From: an uncultured Anaerotruncus sp.
Lineage (GTDB): Bacteria; Bacillota; Clostridia; Oscillospirales; Ruminococcaceae
Direction of reading: 5' to 3'
Assembly (NCBI GenBank): GCA_910586875.1
Contig: CAJUJI010000154.1
Location: 1 to 6,354, forward strand
Length of the DNA stretch: 6,354 nt
Shown here in pieces: positions 6,008-6,354 of this stretch. Each line of letters begins with the position of its first letter. Within the stretch, counting starts at the first letter, position 1. A program made the translations under genes and the position numbers. The notes beneath the pieces are model-generated. The model was not told where the DNA came from. It worked only from the letters and a program-made list of their open reading frames with translations, and did not search any database.

Positions 6008-6036
6008 ATTATACCATCAAGCCTTCAAGAAGGCAA
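6008..6036 (-). promoter_or_regulatory. Sigma-A-type promoter of the transporter operon
   Basis: Read on the minus strand, TTGCCT (6036-6031) is followed by a 17-bp spacer and a perfect TATAAT (6013-6008). The -35 box matches TTGACA at 4 of 6 positions. Transcription would start near 6001, leaving a leader of about 50 nt before the lipoprotein gene. This is the best promoter in the window and lies just ahead of the first gene. The call rests on consensus match and spacing only. Confidence 0.75.
6021..6034. promoter_or_regulatory. Palindromic operator candidate within the promoter
   Basis: GCCTTC (6021-6026) and GAAGGC (6029-6034) form a perfect 6+6 inverted repeat separated by AA. It sits in the spacer and overlaps the -35 box of the TATAAT promoter, a place where a bound dimeric repressor would block RNA polymerase. 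No regulator gene is in the window and I do not recognise the motif as a known operator. Confidence 0.4.
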
Positions 6037-6052
6037 TGCTTTTCGCTGTTAA

Positions 6053-6080
6053 ATTATAGCTTGATACAAAATTTTTTCAC
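6053..6080 (-). promoter_or_regulatory. Possible second, upstream promoter
   Basis: On the minus strand a second perfect TATAAT (6058-6053) is preceded at 16 bp by GTGAAA (6080-6075), 4 of 6 to consensus. The spacer begins with A- and T-runs. It lies about 45 bp upstream of the main promoter and would add a longer leader. AT-rich DNA produces TATAAT by chance more easily, so this is less certain than the downstream promoter. Confidence 0.35.
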
Positions 6081-6086
6081 TGCTCC

Positions 6087-6109
6087 AAAAAGGGTGCGCC
6101 GTGCATCCT
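6087..6109 (-). terminator. Weak intrinsic-terminator-like hairpin upstream of the operon promoter
   Basis: On the minus strand AGGATGC (6109-6103) pairs with GCACCCT (6097-6091), 6 of 7 bp around ACGGC, followed directly by a T-run to 6087. It could end a leftward transcript entering from beyond the right edge. The mismatch and short T-run make it weak; the stem pairs better on the plus strand, where its mismatch becomes G-T. Confidence 0.3.
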
Positions 6110-6145
6110 AATAATTGGCAGGTCCCGCCTGTGTAATTTAAGCTG

Positions 6146-6182
6146 CCCTTTGGAATGGGGCAGACGGCTTACCCCCAAAGGG
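6146..6182. repeat. Inverted repeat CCCTTTGG/CCAAAGGG
   Basis: Perfect 8-bp arms (6146-6153, 6175-6182) are separated by 21 nt, and GGG/CCC can pair further inside. The arm is related to the repeat beyond the other end of the operon: ATTCCAAAGGG occurs at 103-113 and, on the opposite strand, at 6156-6146. Confidence 0.55.
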
Positions 6183-6278
6183 TGTGCAGGAGTTTCGGCC
6201 CCCGACCGAAACTCCTATGACTCCTCGCGGGTGCGCAGGAGTTTCGGCTCCCGTCCAAAACTCCAATAGCTCCTCGCT
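6181..6278 (-). repeat. Two-copy 49-bp tandem repeat, each unit a hairpin
   Basis: Units 6181-6229 and 6230-6278 match at 41 of 49 positions. Unit 1 has a perfect 11-bp stem (6188-6198 with 6206-6216, AGGAGTTTCGG and complement) and a 7-nt loop. Unit 2 has the equivalent 10-bp stem (6238-6247 with 6255-6264) and a 7-nt loop; its one imperfect pair is G-T on the minus strand and C-A on the plus strand. The function is unknown and no gene overlaps it convincingly. Confidence 0.75.
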
Positions 6279-6318
6279 GCTCGCCTAAAGGCTCACCCAC
6301 GCTCGTCGCGGCGCACCC

Positions 6319-6350
6319 CATGGAGGGGGAGCAGCGCGTCCCCCTCCATG
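6319..6350. repeat. 12-bp inverted repeat near the right edge
   Basis: CATGGAGGGGGA (6319-6330) and TCCCCCTCCATG (6339-6350) are perfect complements around 8 nt. No T-run follows on either strand inside the window. CCCATGGAGGG here (6317-6327) also occurs in the 16-bp stem at 4187-4197, on the same strand. Confidence 0.7.
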
Positions 6351-6354
6351 AACC

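Overview
The window holds one complete peptide-type (Dpp/Opp/Nik/Gsi superfamily) ABC importer operon. All genes lie on the minus strand, so transcription runs from right to left. The organism looks like a Gram-positive Bacillota, most plausibly a gut clostridium of the Oscillospiraceae/Ruminococcaceae kind with fairly high GC. Three things suggest this: a lipoprotein signal with an LAGC lipobox and a Ser/Gly-rich tether, purine-rich Shine-Dalgarno sites including a perfect GGAGG, and hairpin-rich intergenic repeats. The lineage is inferred from style, not from a marker gene.

Layout in transcription order. (1) 6354-6081 has no gene; it holds inverted repeats, a 49-bp tandem repeat whose units each fold into a hairpin, and a weak terminator-like hairpin. 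(2) 6080-5951 is the promoter region: a TTGCCT-17-TATAAT promoter with a GCCTTC/GAAGGC palindrome between and overlapping its boxes, a possible second upstream promoter, a leader of about 50 nt and a good ribosome site. (3) 5950-4340 encodes the solute-binding lipoprotein. (4) 4339-3982 is a 358-nt gap without a gene, almost filled by a strongly structured element at 4016-4321. (5) 3981-2962 and 2943-2053 encode the two permeases. (6) 2040-259 encodes one protein carrying both ATPase domains. (7) 258-1 has no gene; it holds a run of hairpins and palindromes of repeat type.

The genes form a self-contained importer. The lipoprotein captures a peptide-like ligand outside the membrane, the DppB- and DppC-type permeases form the channel, and the fused DppD-DppF-type protein supplies both nucleotide-binding domains. 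The last three genes are separated by only 18 and 12 nt, each gap carrying a ribosome site, so they are surely co-transcribed. The substrate cannot be read from the sequence: di/oligopeptides, glutathione-like peptides, nickel chelates and opines are all transported by this superfamily.

The most interesting part is the gap between the binding protein and the permeases. Its ends are a perfect 10-bp inverted repeat, and inside are three further long helices. Every imperfect pair I found in those three helices is G-U when read on the minus strand (about ten in all) and would be A-C on the plus strand. This points to selection on a minus-strand RNA, transcribed with the operon. Two of its apical loops are the same AGUU tetraloop. 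A second notable point is that the first ATPase domain has lost its switch histidine (Asn-Asn where His-Asp is expected), while the second domain is intact.
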